Shown: in pieces, positions 7,851-17,469 of the stretch | Position numbering within the stretch: the stretch's first letter is position 1 | How the letters are laid out: every line of letters begins with the position of its first letter | Assembly: GCA_016401345.1 (NCBI GenBank) | Contig: JAEACG010000002.1 | Location: 124,001 to 188,000 of the forward strand | Source of the DNA: Fictibacillus nanhaiensis | GTDB taxonomy: Bacteria > Bacillota > Bacilli > Bacillales > Fictibacillaceae | Reading direction: 5' to 3' | Length of the DNA stretch: 64,000 bases | The notes under the pieces: model-generated | What the model saw: only the letters and a program-made list of their open reading frames with translations | Told to the model about the DNA's origin: nothing | Databases searched by the model: none | Made by a program: the position numbers and the translations under genes

Positions 7851-10271
7851 ATGTATTATAACCACAAAACAATCGAGAAAAAGTGGCAACAGTTCTGGGA
7901 TAAGAACAAAACGTTCCAAACAAAAGAAGAATATGATAAAAAGAAATTTTACGCGCTAGATATGTTTCCATACCCATCTGGAGCTGGCCTTCATGTTGGT
8001 CATCCAGAAGGTTATACGGCGACAGATATTCTATCTAGAATGAAGCGTATGCAAGGATACAACGTACTTCATCCGATGGGGTGGGATGCTTTCGGACTTC
8101 CTGCCGAACAGTATGCGCTTGATACAGGAAACGATCCAGCAGAATTTACAGAAACAAACATCAATACGTTCCGCAGGCAGATTAAAGAGCTTGGTTTCTC
8201 TTATGACTGGGACCGTGAAGTTAACACAACAGATCCTTCTTATTACAAATGGACTCAATGGATCTTTATCCAGCTTTATAATAAAGGACTTGCGTATGTA
8301 GATGAAGTACCTGTTAACTGGTGTGAAGCACTTGGAACGGTACTTGCAAACGAAGAAGTCATCGATGGAAAAAGTGAACGTGGCGGCCATCCTGTTGTTC
8401 GTAAACCTATGAGACAATGGATGCTTAAGATTACAGCATACGCTGACAGATTGTTAGAAGATCTAGATGAACTAGATTGGCCTGAGAGCTTGAAAGACAT
8501 GCAGCGAAATTGGATCGGCCGCTCAGAGGGAGCTGAAGTACACTTTGATGTAGATGGACATTCTTCTAAAATCACAGTGTTCACGACACGACCTGATACA
8601 CTTTTCGGTGCGACATACTTAGTTTTAGCTCCTGAAAATAAACTAGTGAACGATATTGTAACAAAAGACCAAAAAGAGGCAGTAACCGCTTATCAAAGAC
8701 AAGTAGAAACAAAGTCTGATCTTGAACGTACAGAGCTTGCAAAAGAAAAGTCTGGTGTGTTTACTGGTGCATATGCGATTCATCCTGTAACAGGTGCAAA
8801 ACTTCCGATCTGGATTGCAGACTATGTATTAGCAAGCTATGGAACAGGTGCGATCATGGCAGTTCCTGCTCACGATGAACGTGATCACGAGTTCGCAGTT
8901 AAGTTTGAACTTCCGATCTCTGAAGTGGTTGCCGGCGGAAATGTGGCAGAAGAAGCATACACAGGTGATGGTGAACACGTTAATTCAGATTTCTTGAATG
9001 GCATGCAGAAGGAAAAAGCGATTGCAACAATGAACGAATGGCTTTCTGAGAACAAAAAAGGTGAGAAGAAGATTACTTATCGTCTTCGTGACTGGTTATT
9101 CTCACGTCAGCGTTATTGGGGCGAGCCTATTCCGGTCATTCATTGGGAAGATGGTACGATGTCGACGGTTTCAGAAGATCAACTTCCTCTTCTTCTTCCG
9201 ATTGTTAAAGAGATCAAACCGTCAGGCACAGGAGAATCTCCTCTCGCTAACGTTGAAGAGTGGGTAAACGTTGTGGATCCTGAAACAGGAAAGAAAGGAC
9301 GTCGTGAAACGAATACGATGCCTCAGTGGGCAGGAAGCTGCTGGTATTATCTTCGTTATATCGATCCAAAAAACGAGGAGCAATTGGCATCTCCAGAGAA
9401 GCTTAAGCATTGGCTTCCGGTTGACATTTATATTGGTGGAGCGGAGCACGCGGTGTTGCATCTTCTTTATGCTCGTTTCTGGCATAAGGTTCTTTACGAC
9501 CTAGGTATCGTACCAACAAAAGAACCTTTCCAAAAACTTTTCAACCAAGGGATGATTCTTGGAGAAAATAATGAAAAGATGAGTAAATCTAAAGGAAATG
9601 TTGTTAACCCAGATGAGATTGTATTAAGTCATGGTGCGGATACACTTCGTTTGTATGAGATGTTCATGGGCCCACTTGATGCTTCAATCGCATGGAGCAC
9701 AACTGGTTTAGACGGAGCTCGCAGATTCTTGGATCGTGTATGGAGATTGCTTCTGGCAGAAGATGGAGAGAAGATAAATCCTTCCATTAGAGATGCGCAG
9801 GGCACAGATGCCTTCAATCGTCTATATCATATGACGGTTAAAAAAGTAACAGAAGATTATGAAGGGCTGCGCTTTAATACAGCCATTTCTCAATTGATGG
9901 TGTTTGTAAATGAAGCAAACAAACAAGAAGTTCTTCCAAAGGATCTCATGCAAGGTTTTGTTAAGATGCTTTCCCCGATCGCTCCGCACATTTGTGAAGA
10001 GCTTTGGGAAATGATAGGTGGAGAAGGCAGCATCGCATATGCGTCTTGGCCGGTTTGGGATGAAGCACAACTTGTAGAAAATGAAGTTGAAATCGTTGTT
10101 CAAGTTAACGGCAAACTTAAAGCAAAGATGACGATTGCGGCTAACATCAGTGGTTCTGATATGGAAGAAGCTGCTCTAAAAGATGAATCCGTTCAACAAA
10201 GCATTGAAGGAAAGACGATTCGCAAAGTGATTACAGTTCCAGGTAAGCTTGTGAATATCGTTGCGAATTAA
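7851..10271 (+). CDS. leuS: Leucyl-tRNA synthetase
   Basis: An 806-residue class I aminoacyl-tRNA synthetase of full bacterial length; it charges tRNA-Leu with leucine in the cytosol. HVGH at 48-51 is the HIGH signature, and KMSKS at 576-580 is the ATP-binding loop. The inserted editing (CP1) domain is seen around [17 protein letters not shown] and [15 protein letters not shown]. The anticodon-binding C-terminus ends with the conserved VNGKLKAK and [29 protein letters not shown] precedes the ATG. The gene is controlled by its own T-box leader and is followed after 15 bases by ytwF. Confidence 0.98.
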   Translation: MYYNHKTIEKKWQQFWDKNKTFQTKEEYDKKKFYALDMFPYPSGAGLHVGHPEGYTATDILSRMKRMQGYNVLHPMGWDAFGLPAEQYALDTGNDPAEFTETNINTFRRQIKELGFSYDWDREVNTTDPSYYKWTQWIFIQLYNKGLAYVDEVPVNWCEALGTVLANEEVIDGKSERGGHPVVRKPMRQWMLKITAYADRLLEDLDELDWPESLKDMQRNWIGRSEGAEVHFDVDGHSSKITVFTTRPDTLFGATYLVLAPENKLVNDIVTKDQKEAVTAYQRQVETKSDLERTELAKEKSGVFTGAYAIHPVTGAKLPIWIADYVLASYGTGAIMAVPAHDERDHEFAVKFELPISEVVAGGNVAEEAYTGDGEHVNSDFLNGMQKEKAIATMNEWLSENKKGEKKITYRLRDWLFSRQRYWGEPIPVIHWEDGTMSTVSEDQLPLLLPIVKEIKPSGTGESPLANVEEWVNVVDPETGKKGRRETNTMPQWAGSCWYYLRYIDPKNEEQLASPEKLKHWLPVDIYIGGAEHAVLHLLYARFWHKVLYDLGIVPTKEPFQKLFNQGMILGENNEKMSKSKGNVVNPDEIVLSHGADTLRLYEMFMGPLDASIAWSTTGLDGARRFLDRVWRLLLAEDGEKINPSIRDAQGTDAFNRLYHMTVKKVTEDYEGLRFNTAISQLMVFVNEANKQEVLPKDLMQGFVKMLSPIAPHICEELWEMIGGEGSIAYASWPVWDEAQLVENEVEIVVQVNGKLKAKMTIAANISGSDMEEAALKDESVQQSIEGKTIRKVITVPGKLVNIVAN

Positions 10272-10286
10272 AGGAGGTAAACGTTC

Positions 10287-10586
10287 ATGGAAGAATTAAA
10301 AGAAATTTCACCATCAGAAGTAAAGCAATTGCTCCAAGAGGGCAAAAAGATATCTCTGATTGATGTTCGAGAAGATGAAGAAGTAGCTGAAGGGAAGATT
10401 CCAGAGGCAGCACATATCAAAATGGGTGAGATTCCTATGCGTTTAGAAGAAATAAACAAGGACGAAGAACACATCATCGTCTGCCGTTCCGGCCGCCGCA
10501 GTGAGAATGTTGCTTATTTCCTGCTAGATCATGGATTTAAGGTCAAGAATATGACAGGTGGCATGCTGGAATATAATAAGGACTAA
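10287..10586 (+). CDS. ytwF: Rhodanese-like sulfurtransferase YtwF
   Basis: A 99-residue single rhodanese domain. The active-site loop is CRSGRRS with Cys66 as the persulfide-carrying residue. SLIDVREDEE and GKIPEAAHIKMGEIPMR are the typical first strand and helix of single-domain rhodaneses. Such proteins carry sulfur from a donor to an acceptor in the cytosol; the partner is unknown. AAAGGAGGT follows the leuS stop directly and serves the ATG, so the gene is likely co-transcribed with leuS and thus under the T-box. A strong terminator ends the unit. Confidence 0.88.
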   Translation: MEELKEISPSEVKQLLQEGKKISLIDVREDEEVAEGKIPEAAHIKMGEIPMRLEEINKDEEHIIVCRSGRRSENVAYFLLDHGFKVKNMTGGMLEYNKD

Positions 10587-10598
10587 AACGATAATATT

Positions 10599-10634
10599 AC
10601 TCTCTGCTCACGACTTGAGCAGAGAGTTTTTTTT
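10599..10634 (+). terminator. Terminator of leuS-ytwF
   Basis: Perfect 12-bp stem ACTCTCTGCTCA / TGAGCAGAGAGT with a five-base loop, followed by eight T. Confidence 0.92.
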
Positions 10635-10664
10635 ATAAGTATGTTTACTTTATTGAAGAAAGTT

Positions 10665-10689
10665 TAAATTTCCATGAAATAGCCGATAG
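10665..10689 (+). promoter_or_regulatory. Sigma-D-like promoter candidate of the GGDEF-EAL gene
   Basis: GCCGATAG at 10682-10689 matches seven of eight positions of the motility sigma factor -10 (GCCGATAA/T). TAAA at 10665-10668 would be the -35, but the spacer is 13 bases, shorter than the usual 15, so the call is tentative. Confidence 0.45.
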
Positions 10690-10723
10690 AAAAGGTATAC
10701 TTAATAGCCTTGGAGGCTTACAA

Positions 10724-12643
10724 ATGCCATTAAAACACGCAAAAACAAAAAAATGGACCTATATCATAGCGGTTTTGTTTACCTTACATACCATAAGCAC
10801 AATAGGATTAATGTATAATCAGAGCTATTTGATGTATGGGATCGACTTAGGAATTGTTGTTCTTTTTGCAATTTTGATTTATAAGATGCTGATCGTAAAA
10901 GATAGTTATGCAATAAATTTAGAGCAAGAGATCTTAAACCACAAAGAAACATTTGCGGAATTAGAAGCGAGTCGAGTGAAGCTTCAAAATATATTTGACA
11001 GTATCGATGTTGCGATATGGTCACACAATTTAAAGACCAATAAACTTTTGATCACATCGGGTATTGAAAAGTTATATGGTTATCCTTTGCAAGCTTTTTA
11101 TGATGACTCAGAATTATGGAAAAAGGTCATTCACCCTGATGATGACGAAATCATCATAAAACGAGGCATCGCGATTCAAAACGGATTGATCACTACAAGT
11201 GAGTATCGAATCATGAAGCCGAACGGTGAGATACGCTGGATTCAAGATCGGGGAATTCCCTTTTTAGATGCCAACAAAAAATTAGTTGATTTTAACTCTA
11301 TTCTTATTGATATTACAGAAAGAAAAAGAGCTGAAATCACGATTGAGCATATGGCTTATTATGATGAACTAACGGGGCTGCCTAATCGTAATGGATTTAT
11401 GCAGACGATAGAAAAACAAATAAAGGAAGCGGACGTACAGAGTCGCAATCTAGCTCTGTTGTACGTGGATCTAGATCGGTTTAATGTTCTGAACGATACT
11501 CTTGGGCATAGCTTTGGTGATCTGTTGCTGCAGAAGGTAGCAGAACTTTTAAAGGTTACGGTTGGATATAACGGAACCGTGTTTAGGAGAAGTGGAGATG
11601 AATTTCTGATTTTGTTAAACTTTAAAGAAGTCAGTGAGATCAAACAAAAAGCAGAACAGATCATTCAAGCTTTTACAAAACCGTTCAAGTTGAGTGGGCA
11701 AGAAGTATTTACAACACCAAGCATAGGTATCAGTACATATCCAGGGAATGGTTCTGACAGTGAAACACTCTTAAAACGCGCTGATTCCGCTTTGTACCAA
11801 GCAAAGGAAAAAGGACGAAACAATTATCAATTTTTCACGGAGCAACGTGATGGCAAGATGGAAAGAAGGTTAACTCTCGAGCATGGTTTAAGAAGAGCTT
11901 TAACGAACAAAGAATTCTTTCTTGTTTATCAGCCTTTAGTTCATATCGGTAATAATAAGATTCTAGGTGTCGAAGCGTTATTGCGCTGGAATAAAGAAGA
12001 TGAAGGGATGATCTCTCCTGCTGAATTCATACCGATAGCTGAAGAGACGGGGATGATTCTACCAATCGGAGAATGGGTGTTAAGAGAAGCTTGTTTGCAA
12101 GGGGTACATTGGCATAAAAATGGCTTTAGTGATCTTTTAATCTCCGTAAATATATCGGTTAGACAACTATTAGAAGAAGCATTTATCGAAAGAGTTGAAT
12201 GTATTTTAGCTGAAACTGAGTTTCCTCCTACTTCATTAGAGCTGGAGATTACAGAAAGTACCACGATGCAAAACATGGAGGAAGCTCTTCCGATATTAAA
12301 TTCTTTAAGGGCGAAAGGAATTCGCATATCTGTCGATGACTTTGGTACAGGTTATTCCTCGTTAACGTATTTGAGACAATTACCCGTTGATACATTAAAG
12401 ATTGATAAGATGTTTATCGATGATATTTTGACAGATTCAAAAGCAGGAGCGATTGTAAAAACGATAATTGATATGGGACATAATCTCGATTTTAGTGTAA
12501 TTGCAGAAGGAATCGAAAGTCGTGAGCAGATCGATTTCTTAGTAGAGCAAGGGTGTGTATTCGGCCAAGGTTATCATCTGTACAAGCCGCTTCATGCTGA
12601 TGAACTCCAAAGACAGTTACATAAGAATGTTGTTATGAATTAG
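10724..12643 (+). CDS. Membrane PAS-GGDEF-EAL protein (cyclic-di-GMP phosphodiesterase likely)
   Basis: A 639-residue protein. Two membrane segments (about 12-30 and 36-54) are followed by a coiled linker, a PAS domain (about 85-195), a GGDEF domain (about 205-370) and an EAL domain (about 385-635). The GGDEF motif is altered to SGDEF (290-294) and no RxxD inhibitory site precedes it, so cyclase activity is doubtful. The EAL half keeps the expected catalytic residues: E417 of EAL, LEITES, DDFGTGYSS starting at D538, LKIDK, AEGIE and GQGYHLYKP. It therefore probably cleaves c-di-GMP, with the GGDEF half perhaps sensing GTP. TTGGAGG serves the ATG. A sigma-D-like promoter lies upstream. Confidence 0.9.
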   Translation: MPLKHAKTKKWTYIIAVLFTLHTISTIGLMYNQSYLMYGIDLGIVVLFAILIYKMLIVKDSYAINLEQEILNHKETFAELEASRVKLQNIFDSIDVAIWSHNLKTNKLLITSGIEKLYGYPLQAFYDDSELWKKVIHPDDDEIIIKRGIAIQNGLITTSEYRIMKPNGEIRWIQDRGIPFLDANKKLVDFNSILIDITERKRAEITIEHMAYYDELTGLPNRNGFMQTIEKQIKEADVQSRNLALLYVDLDRFNVLNDTLGHSFGDLLLQKVAELLKVTVGYNGTVFRRSGDEFLILLNFKEVSEIKQKAEQIIQAFTKPFKLSGQEVFTTPSIGISTYPGNGSDSETLLKRADSALYQAKEKGRNNYQFFTEQRDGKMERRLTLEHGLRRALTNKEFFLVYQPLVHIGNNKILGVEALLRWNKEDEGMISPAEFIPIAEETGMILPIGEWVLREACLQGVHWHKNGFSDLLISVNISVRQLLEEAFIERVECILAETEFPPTSLELEITESTTMQNMEEALPILNSLRAKGIRISVDDFGTGYSSLTYLRQLPVDTLKIDKMFIDDILTDSKAGAIVKTIIDMGHNLDFSVIAEGIESREQIDFLVEQGCVFGQGYHLYKPLHADELQRQLHKNVVMN

Positions 12644-12647
12644 AAAG

Positions 12648-12690
12648 AAGCTTAAAACGTCGTGGATGAACGGTGTTTTGAGCTTTTTTT
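12648..12690 (+). terminator. Terminator of the GGDEF-EAL gene
   Basis: AAGCTTAAAAC pairs with GTTTTGAGCTT across a 16-base loop (one G-T wobble), followed by a T run. Confidence 0.75.
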
Positions 12691-12840
12691 ATTGGATTTT
12701 AAAACAAATCACAATTCTCAAATTGTACGTTCAGAACCTCCTGACCTACTTAAAATACTTCTATTACACAACCAAATGTTTTATATTCATCATTTCGTGA
12801 AACACTACATAAGTAGACAAATAGAAGGAGTGGATATGTA

Positions 12841-13476
12841 GTGAATGTATTAGTGATTGGAGCAAACGGTAATATTGGTAAAATGACATCTAACATACTT
12901 GCTGATCAAGAACACTCTGTAAAAGCGATGGTCAGAAAGAAAGAACAGCAAGATCATTTTCTGCATGAGAATATTACTGCCGTTCTAGGTGATTTGGAAC
13001 AAGATTTTGAACATGTTTATGAAGGGATTGAAGCTGTCATCTTCACAGCTGGTTCAGGTGGTCATACAGGACCAGAGAAAACAGATGCTGTAGATTATGA
13101 AGGAGCGGTAAAGTCCATACAATTAGCGCAAAAACATAAGGTGAAACAATTCATTCTAGTAAGTTCAGTTGGCGCAGACACTCCTGAAAAAGGACCAGAA
13201 GGACTTCAGCATTATTTAGAGGCAAAAGGAAAAGCTGATCAAGAACTGATAAACAGCTCCTTAAATTATACGATCTTACGTCCAGGTGCGCTGACAGATG
13301 ATGATGGAATGGGATTGATTCAAGCCAAAGAAAAACTGAACGAGCGCGGTTCTATACCTCGAGCAGATGTAGCAAGAACACTTGCAGCCTGCCTCGGAAA
13401 TGAAAAAGTTAACCACAAAGTCTTTGAATTGATTGAAGGAGAAGTACCTATTCAAACTGCTCTTGAAAATCTGTAA
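12841..13476 (+). CDS. NAD(P)-binding atypical SDR protein (YhfK-like)
   Basis: A 211-residue NAD(P)H-binding protein of the atypical short-chain dehydrogenase type. GANGNIG at 7-13 is the dinucleotide-binding glycine motif, and ILVSSVGAD, HYLEAKGKADQEL and YTILRPGALTDD are typical later strands of the YhfK/YwnB group. These proteins lack a clear known substrate and are often stress-linked or act as reductases of quinones or flavins. The start is GTG, with AGAAGGAGTGG ten bases upstream; an ATG just before it is out of frame and stops at once. It ends in a terminator that overlaps the cse60 ribosome binding site. Confidence 0.82.
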   Translation: MNVLVIGANGNIGKMTSNILADQEHSVKAMVRKKEQQDHFLHENITAVLGDLEQDFEHVYEGIEAVIFTAGSGGHTGPEKTDAVDYEGAVKSIQLAQKHKVKQFILVSSVGADTPEKGPEGLQHYLEAKGKADQELINSSLNYTILRPGALTDDDGMGLIQAKEKLNERGSIPRADVARTLAACLGNEKVNHKVFELIEGEVPIQTALENL

Positions 13477-13508
13477 AAGACAAAACTAGTCAAAACCTAA
13501 CAAAGGAT

Positions 13509-13567
13509 AAGCATCTCCAGAGGCCGAAGAAATACCAAAACACTTGGCCGAAAGGGGATGCTTTTTT
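13509..13567 (+). terminator. Terminator of the SDR gene, overlapping the cse60 ribosome binding site
   Basis: AAGCATCTCC (13509-13518) pairs with GGGGATGCTT (13554-13563) with one G-T wobble and is followed by TTTTTT. Inner GGCC words can also pair. The 3' arm contains the AAAGGGGAT that precedes the cse60 ATG at 13568, so a read-through transcript would hide that site. Confidence 0.7.
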
Positions 13568-13771
13568 ATGATTCAAGTGAAAATCTTTGATGAAGATCAT
13601 GAAGAAGATTTAGAGATCGCTATAAATGAGTTTTTGAGTACTGTTCCTCCTGAAAATATTGTGGATATTAACTATCAAATAGCCGTATGTGATAATGTGC
13701 ACTCAGAGGACGATACGATGTTTTCTTTTTCAGCCATGATTATCTATAAAAAAATAGATTCGCCTAAATAA
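13568..13771 (+). CDS. cse60: Sporulation protein Cse60
   Basis: A 67-residue acidic protein that begins MIQVKIFDEDHEEDLEIAIN and keeps the VDINYQIA and FSAMIIYKK strands of Cse60. In B. subtilis cse60 is transcribed in the mother cell by sigma-E; its function is not known. The ATG at 13568 is chosen for its length match (about 60 residues) and the AAAGGGGAT upstream. An in-frame start at 13544 would put the ribosome binding site inside the gene. The site is embedded in the terminator stem of the upstream gene. Confidence 0.82.
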   Translation: MIQVKIFDEDHEEDLEIAINEFLSTVPPENIVDINYQIAVCDNVHSEDDTMFSFSAMIIYKKIDSPK

Positions 13772-13815
13772 GGAAGAGTGGCAACCGCTAAATGGGTTGC
13801 CACTCTTCCTATTTT
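13771..13815. terminator. Bidirectional terminator between cse60 and ytfP
   Basis: Perfect 16-bp stem AGGAAGAGTGGCAACC / GGTTGCCACTCTTCCT with an eight-base loop, between convergent genes. Confidence 0.88.
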
Positions 13816-13828
13816 ATAGGGCTCAAGC

Positions 13829-15091
13829 TTACCCCATTGCATGGTAAGCCGCGTTAGTTCCTGCAATGTTTCCTGTAACAAAGGCAACAGTAATATTATA
13901 ACCGCCTGTGTATCCGTGCAGATCTAAGATTTCACCACAGAAGAATAAACCTTCTTGCTTCTTAGATGCCATCGTTTGAGGTGCGATCTCTTTAACGGAT
14001 ACGCCGCCTCCTGTAACGAAAGCTTTTTCAATAGATAAGGTGCCATTAACAGAAAAAGTGAAACTCTTCATTTGTGCAACAAGCTGACGAAGAGCTTGTT
14101 TGGATACTTGATCAGCGATGGAGTCACCATCAATCTCTGCACGTTCGATTAAAAAGTGAAGAAATTTTTCTGGAAGTAGTCCTTTAATTACATTTTTAAA
14201 GGCTTTTTTAGGGTCAGCATCTATCTTTTTCTGTAGAGAAGTAAGCAGAGTCTCTTCATTTTCTTCAGGAAACGAATCGATTCTCATCTCGATTGATGGT
14301 ACATCGAATTTTTTCAAGGCTTTGACTACATATTGACTGCACCTTAACGCAGCTGGCCCAGATACTCCAAAATGAGTAAAGATCATATCCATTTGATGGG
14401 CTTTAATCAACTTTCCTTTTGGATTCCATACTGAGAGTGCAACATTTCTTAACGAGATACCTTGTAAGGTCTTTTGTTTGATGAATGATTCATTTGAAGT
14501 GATGGGAACCTCTGTTGGATAGAGCTCTGTGATCGTGTGCCCCGCCTTTTTTGCCCATGCATAACCATCTCCTGTGGAACCCGTATGCGGAACTGATTTA
14601 CCGCCTACAGCGATTACGATTGATTTAGTATGGATCACTTCTCCACTATATAGAATGATCTCGTGGATATCATCACCATAATGAATCGTTTTTACAGGAG
14701 TGTTGGTTCGAATCGTAACTCCAAGCTGCTTTATTTTTTGCAGAAGAGCAGCAACCACATCAGTCGCCTTATTTGTAACAGGGAACATACGCCCATGGTC
14801 TTCTTCTTTCAATTGAATGCCTAGTCCTTCGAAGAATTGAATGATGTCTTCGTTGTTAAAAACGGAAAAGGCGCTGTATAAAAAACGGCCGTTACCTGGA
14901 ATGTGTTTGATAATTTCTTCAACAGGCAGTCGGTTTGTGACGTTACAACGCCCGCCTCCAGAAATAGCAAGTTTACGACCTAGTTTTTCTCCTTTATCGA
15001 TCAATAGTACGCGTGCACCATTCGTGGCAGCCCCTACACTAGCCATGAGGCCAGAAGGTCCACCACCGATCACTATACAATCATAAATCAT
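13829..15091 (-). CDS. ytfP: HI0933-family FAD-dependent oxidoreductase YtfP
   Basis: A 420-residue flavoprotein matching YtfP/HI0933 length. GGGPSG at 9-14 is the FAD-binding glycine motif. [17 protein letters not shown] (about 45-62) and the C-terminal [13 protein letters not shown] / [19 protein letters not shown] / FVTGNIAG blocks are diagnostic for the family. The substrate is unknown. The ATG at 15091 is chosen because the fold starts at once ([14 protein letters not shown]); a TTG nine codons upstream is possible. The ribosome binding site is weak. It is divergent to ytgP. Confidence 0.87.
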   Translation of the reverse strand: MIYDCIVIGGGPSGLMASVGAATNGARVLLIDKGEKLGRKLAISGGGRCNVTNRLPVEEIIKHIPGNGRFLYSAFSVFNNEDIIQFFEGLGIQLKEEDHGRMFPVTNKATDVVAALLQKIKQLGVTIRTNTPVKTIHYGDDIHEIILYSGEVIHTKSIVIAVGGKSVPHTGSTGDGYAWAKKAGHTITELYPTEVPITSNESFIKQKTLQGISLRNVALSVWNPKGKLIKAHQMDMIFTHFGVSGPAALRCSQYVVKALKKFDVPSIEMRIDSFPEENEETLLTSLQKKIDADPKKAFKNVIKGLLPEKFLHFLIERAEIDGDSIADQVSKQALRQLVAQMKSFTFSVNGTLSIEKAFVTGGGVSVKEIAPQTMASKKQEGLFFCGEILDLHGYTGGYNITVAFVTGNIAGTNAAYHAMG

Positions 15092-15276
15092 ACGATCCCA
15101 ACTTTCTAATACGTTCAATAAAAATCATTTCATACAATAGCATAGCTTAATCAAAAAGACTATATGTTTTCATAATCCTTACTTTTTTGCAAAAAGTTAA
15201 AGTAGGTTACTTCCGCTTTTAATGTGATACAATATCAATAATGTTTTTTAGGATGATTAGTAGGAGCTGAAAATAG

Positions 15277-16881
15277 TTGTCTCGATTACTTCGTGGAACA
15301 TTGATCTTATCCGCTGCAACCTTTTTCTCGAAATTTATCGGATTGATCTTTGTAATTCCATTTACAAATCTAGTAGAAGAACAAGGTATGGCTCTATACG
15401 GCTATGCTTATATTCCATATACCATATTACTTAGTATTTCCACAATGGGAGTTCCGCTTGCTGTTTCTAAATTTGTTTCTAAATATAATGCATTGGGAGA
15501 TTATGCAGCAGGAAGAAAATTGTTGAAATCCGGTCTTCTAGTTATGACGCTGACAGGAACTCTAGCTTTTGTCATACTGTATATGTTAGCGCCTATACTT
15601 GCTCATCAGATCATTGATGAAAAAGGTGGACAAGGCAACACGATTGAAGATATTACATTAGTTATTCGAATGGTAAGTACCGCTCTAATCGTAGTACCTT
15701 CTATGAGTTTGATACGTGGATACTTCCAAGGCTTTCAATCTATGGGGCCGACAGCTGTGTCACAAGTCGTTGAACAAATCGTTCGAATCGTGTTTATTCT
15801 TGTTGGAAGTTTCGTCGTAATCAACCTAATGAACGGGGAGATTACTACAGCCGTAGCGCTTTCTACATTTGCAGCTACACTAGGTGCAATCGCAGGCTTA
15901 GCCGTTCTTATCTGGTATTGGATAAAAAGAAAACCCCATCTGGACAAGATGTATAGAGAAAGTAAACCTGTTGCTGATATATCGTTAAGAGATATTTATA
16001 AAGAAACGATCAAATACGCAATACCGTTTGTAGCTGTTGGTCTAGCTATTCCGCTCTATCAGATGGTCGATCAGTTTACGATCGTTAACACGCTGAAAAA
16101 GATGGATTATACGTTAAAAGAAGCAGAATCTGTATTCGCCATCATCACACAGATCGCGCATAAGCTTGTTATGATCCCGGTATCATTAGCAACTGCTCTT
16201 GCACTAACCTTGATACCTGTGATAACGAAGTCTTTCACTCAAAACGATGATGAAATTCTTCATAAACAGATCACCCAAACGTTTCAGATGGTACTGTTCT
16301 TAACGGCACCAGCAGCGATCGGGCTAACAGTTCTTGCATACCCGGCATATGGCGCACTCTTTGGGTTATCATCTATGGAAACCGGTGGTTATTATCTTCA
16401 ATGGTACGCGCCGACCGGGTTATGGTTTGCGATGTTTACCGTTACGGCAGCAATACTACAAGGGCTTAATCAGCAACGTTATGCGTTTATCAGTTTATCA
16501 GCTGGTTTCCTAGCGAAACTGATTTTGAACAAGCCATTGTTATTGCTGTTCGGTGGGACTGGCTCTGTCATTGCCACAAACATCGGGTATACACTATCGA
16601 TCTTGTTTAATCTGTATATCATTAAAAAATACAGCGGCTTCTCCTTTAAATGGGTATATCGAAGAACGGTTCTGATCACGTTATTTTGCGCAGCGATGGC
16701 AGTTACCGTCATGATTGTATCGGCACTTTTAGGTGAGACAGAGACAAGACTGGATACGATCATTAAATTAACGATCGGTATTCTCACTGGTGGAGCGGTT
16801 TATGTGTTCTTAAGTCACCGATCAGGACTATTAAATATCATATTAGGAGATCGTATTCCTTTCTTGAAACGCAGAAAATAA
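15277..16881 (+). CDS. ytgP: MurJ-type lipid II flippase YtgP
   Basis: A 534-residue polytopic membrane protein of the MOP/PST superfamily with about 14 hydrophobic segments, the size of B. subtilis YtgP (a MurJ flippase). It starts SRLLRGTLILSAATFFSKFIG and has typical blocks MGVPLAVSKFVSKYNALGD and VPSMSLIRGYFQGFQSMGP. The likely role is export of lipid II for peptidoglycan synthesis across the cytoplasmic membrane. The start is TTG with TAGGAG ten bases upstream. A TGATACAAT extended -10 lies about 45 bases before the start. It converges on a DUF6884 gene. Confidence 0.9.
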   Translation: MSRLLRGTLILSAATFFSKFIGLIFVIPFTNLVEEQGMALYGYAYIPYTILLSISTMGVPLAVSKFVSKYNALGDYAAGRKLLKSGLLVMTLTGTLAFVILYMLAPILAHQIIDEKGGQGNTIEDITLVIRMVSTALIVVPSMSLIRGYFQGFQSMGPTAVSQVVEQIVRIVFILVGSFVVINLMNGEITTAVALSTFAATLGAIAGLAVLIWYWIKRKPHLDKMYRESKPVADISLRDIYKETIKYAIPFVAVGLAIPLYQMVDQFTIVNTLKKMDYTLKEAESVFAIITQIAHKLVMIPVSLATALALTLIPVITKSFTQNDDEILHKQITQTFQMVLFLTAPAAIGLTVLAYPAYGALFGLSSMETGGYYLQWYAPTGLWFAMFTVTAAILQGLNQQRYAFISLSAGFLAKLILNKPLLLLFGGTGSVIATNIGYTLSILFNLYIIKKYSGFSFKWVYRRTVLITLFCAAMAVTVMIVSALLGETETRLDTIIKLTIGILTGGAVYVFLSHRSGLLNIILGDRIPFLKRRK

Positions 16882-16890
16882 GCATAAGAA

Positions 16891-16920
16891 AAAAGAAGGC
16901 TGATTATTGGCCTTCTTTTT
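16891..16920. terminator. Terminator between ytgP and the DUF6884 gene
   Basis: GAAGGC pairs with GCCTTC across a short loop, with A runs before and T runs after, so it can work for both converging genes. Confidence 0.75.
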
Positions 16921-16932
16921 CTGCGATAGTCT

Positions 16933-17367
16933 TTATTTACTCTGATGATTCTGTTCATCGTACCATTTAAGTTGATTACCGATACTGTAGCCTTCGAGCG
17001 GGACTTCAAATTGAAAACCTGCTCTTTCAAGCGCGGGCTGTAAAAATTCTCGGTATACCCAACCGCCATGAATATAAACCTTACATTGAGAAGGCTTGAT
17101 GATTTGTTCAAGGTCTTGAATAACGTGGTGGGCCCATTCCCGTTTTTCAGATGTCTTAAAATTTTTGATAGAAACATTATACGGTTCAATGTATTGGTCT
17201 TTCGTTAATAGTCCTTCTTTTGCACTAAAAAAGTAAAAATCATCATAATGATTTTGTGCGTATTGAACAGACTTAACGAATAAGGGACTTATGTATAAAT
17301 CTATAGCTGCAGAAGGGGTAGAAGCTTTTTTTCGTGCAGTTGCTAGAAGACCTATTTTCCTTTTCAT
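16933..17367 (-). CDS. DUF6884 domain protein
   Basis: A 144-residue protein of the DUF6884 type. It begins KRKIGLLATARKKAS and continues with AIDLYISPLFVKSVQYA and FFSAKEGLL, the conserved core of that family (a small Rossmann-like fold also fused to DNA-modification-related proteins). No function is established. It ends with a charged hydrophilic tail. AGGAGGAATTGGA precedes the ATG closely. It sits alone on the minus strand between ytgP and the pseudouridine synthase gene. The family assignment is from memory of the motif pattern, without a search. Confidence 0.7.
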   Translation of the reverse strand: MKRKIGLLATARKKASTPSAAIDLYISPLFVKSVQYAQNHYDDFYFFSAKEGLLTKDQYIEPYNVSIKNFKTSEKREWAHHVIQDLEQIIKPSQCKVYIHGGWVYREFLQPALERAGFQFEVPLEGYSIGNQLKWYDEQNHQSK

Positions 17368-17469
17368 TCCAATTCCTCCTATAGTACTAAATTACCCTGT
17401 TTCTTCAATAATCAATCAATTTTTTACAATAATATAGGAAAAAAAGATCATTCAATCAGGAGGTTTCTT

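Noticed and set aside
12779-12806. Sigma-B promoter before the SDR gene
   Set aside because: GTTTTA is present but the -10 reads CGTGAA, without the GGG core.
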